Positions 63,473 through 64,000 of a stretch of DNA of 64,000 bases are shown here, piece by piece (the stretch's first letter is position 1; each line of letters begins with the position of its first letter). Source of the DNA: CAWDMW01 sp963803575 (GTDB taxonomy: Bacteria > Pseudomonadota > Alphaproteobacteria > Rickettsiales > UBA998); NCBI GenBank assembly GCA_963803575.1, contig CAWDMW010000002.1, positions 434,001-498,000 on the forward strand, written 5' to 3'. The translations under genes were made by a program, and so were the position numbers. Below the pieces are notes generated by a model that was not told the DNA's origin, did not search any database, and worked only from the letters and a program-made list of their open reading frames with translations.

Positions 63473-64000
63473 ATGCCCAGGAAGCTTGATTCGCTGGCAC
63501 TGACTGTCAGCAGCATTAGCAATGCATTACTCCAGCTGGCAGTGGTGATTATGGTTGCCCAATATATGGGGTCTGCTGCAACGGGGCGTTACGCGCTGGC
63601 GCAAAGCTATATTATCCCTGCCATGTTTTTGGGCATGTTGGGGTTGCGTACACAAGCGCTGCTGGATAAAGAGTCGCGATATGTGGGGACAGATTTCTTT
63701 GCCATTCGTACCATTTATGGTGGAGTCCTCTTCTTAGCCACGCTAGCATTGGTGGCCGTAGTGGAAAGTGCTGCGATATTGCCAATTGCTGCGGCACTGG
63801 CGGTGGTGAAGATGCTGGATGGGTACACCGACATTATGTTGGGGTTATTGCAGCGTTGCCAGCAAATGCGTGCCATTATGATGCAGGCATTGTCTCGCCT
63901 AGTCATTGGATTAATAGGTTTTTATGGCGGGTACTTGGTTTTTGATGATCTGGTGATTGCACTACTCACATTATCAGTAGCGCTGGCTGTGCATATGGTC
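63473..64000 (+). CDS. Polysaccharide flippase (Wzx/MATE-like), 5' part
   Basis: An open frame of 176 codons from ATG 63473 to the window edge. It starts MPRKLDSLALTVSSISNALL, then YMGSAATGRYALAQSYI, and shows four or more hydrophobic segments, the pattern of polysaccharide flippases (oligosaccharide-unit flippase superfamily). It would turn lipid-linked repeats across the inner membrane. Directly after the polymerase-like gene, so the same operon. The 3' end is outside the window. Confidence 0.75.
   Translation, partial: MPRKLDSLALTVSSISNALLQLAVVIMVAQYMGSAATGRYALAQSYIIPAMFLGMLGLRTQALLDKESRYVGTDFFAIRTIYGGVLFLATLALVAVVESAAILPIAAALAVVKMLDGYTDIMLGLLQRCQQMRAIMMQALSRLVIGLIGFYGGYLVFDDLVIALLTLSVALAVHMV

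Overview
The window looks like chromosome of an alphaproteobacterium of middling GC (judged by eye, below the usual GC-rich orders). The evidence is the family mix: phasin, IalB-family protein, DUF4174, DUF3108, a BMP-family binding protein, a TAXI binding protein, a stand-alone winged-helix regulator of the alphaproteobacterial response-regulator type, and argB, pabB and pabC. A chemoreceptor and several biosynthetic genes argue for a free-living cell. The 23S-5S rRNA unit has no 16S or tRNA gene in front of it, an arrangement best known in Rickettsiales; I do not assign an order. I see no insertion sequence, prophage, CRISPR array or tRNA gene.

Layout. 1-4500: the end of an ExbB/TolQ-type proton-channel gene, then pabC, a membrane-anchored unknown and pabB (p-aminobenzoate for folate). 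4500-8030: two small exported proteins, then tolB and pal of the envelope-tethering system. 8030-14710 (minus): rpsP-rimM, a 7TM inactive transglutaminase with its ATP-grasp partner, argB and a chemoreceptor. 14925-22013: pstC-pstA-pstB-rlmN as an overlapping operon, convergent tsaB, then mnmC. 22028-24010 (minus): Xaa-Pro aminopeptidase and a small membrane protein. 24066-25401: BMP-family binding protein and a small ORF. 25440-33677: a seven-gene minus-strand run (tkt, gap, ABC-2 permease, OmpR-type regulator, histidine kinase, lgt, hslU). 33766-39374: hldE, several small unknowns, a frameshifted TPR gene, rpmA/rplU, rsmA.

39400-42480 holds a self-contained small transcription unit (promoter, short ORFs, terminator), a phasin, an alpha/beta hydrolase with a DUF3108 protein, and an exported unknown. 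clpB follows. 45350-49950 is the least familiar stretch: unknown membrane or low-complexity proteins, an outer-membrane beta-barrel that may be LbtU-like, a near-perfect Fur box, an EcsC-like protein whose start codon abuts a terminator-like hairpin, and a paired-repeat intergenic region. Then come an aspartate-type aminotransferase and the 23S-5S unit, with a strong promoter, long processing stems and an enlarged helix 9.

54664-58600: TAXI binding protein with an overlapping winged-helix regulator, an IalB-family protein, topoisomerase IB, and a DUF2945/flavin-type stress pair. 58667-64000 is an exopolysaccharide locus: tyrosine-kinase-type co-polymerase and Wza-type exporter on minus, divergent from an O-antigen-polymerase-like protein and the start of a flippase on plus.
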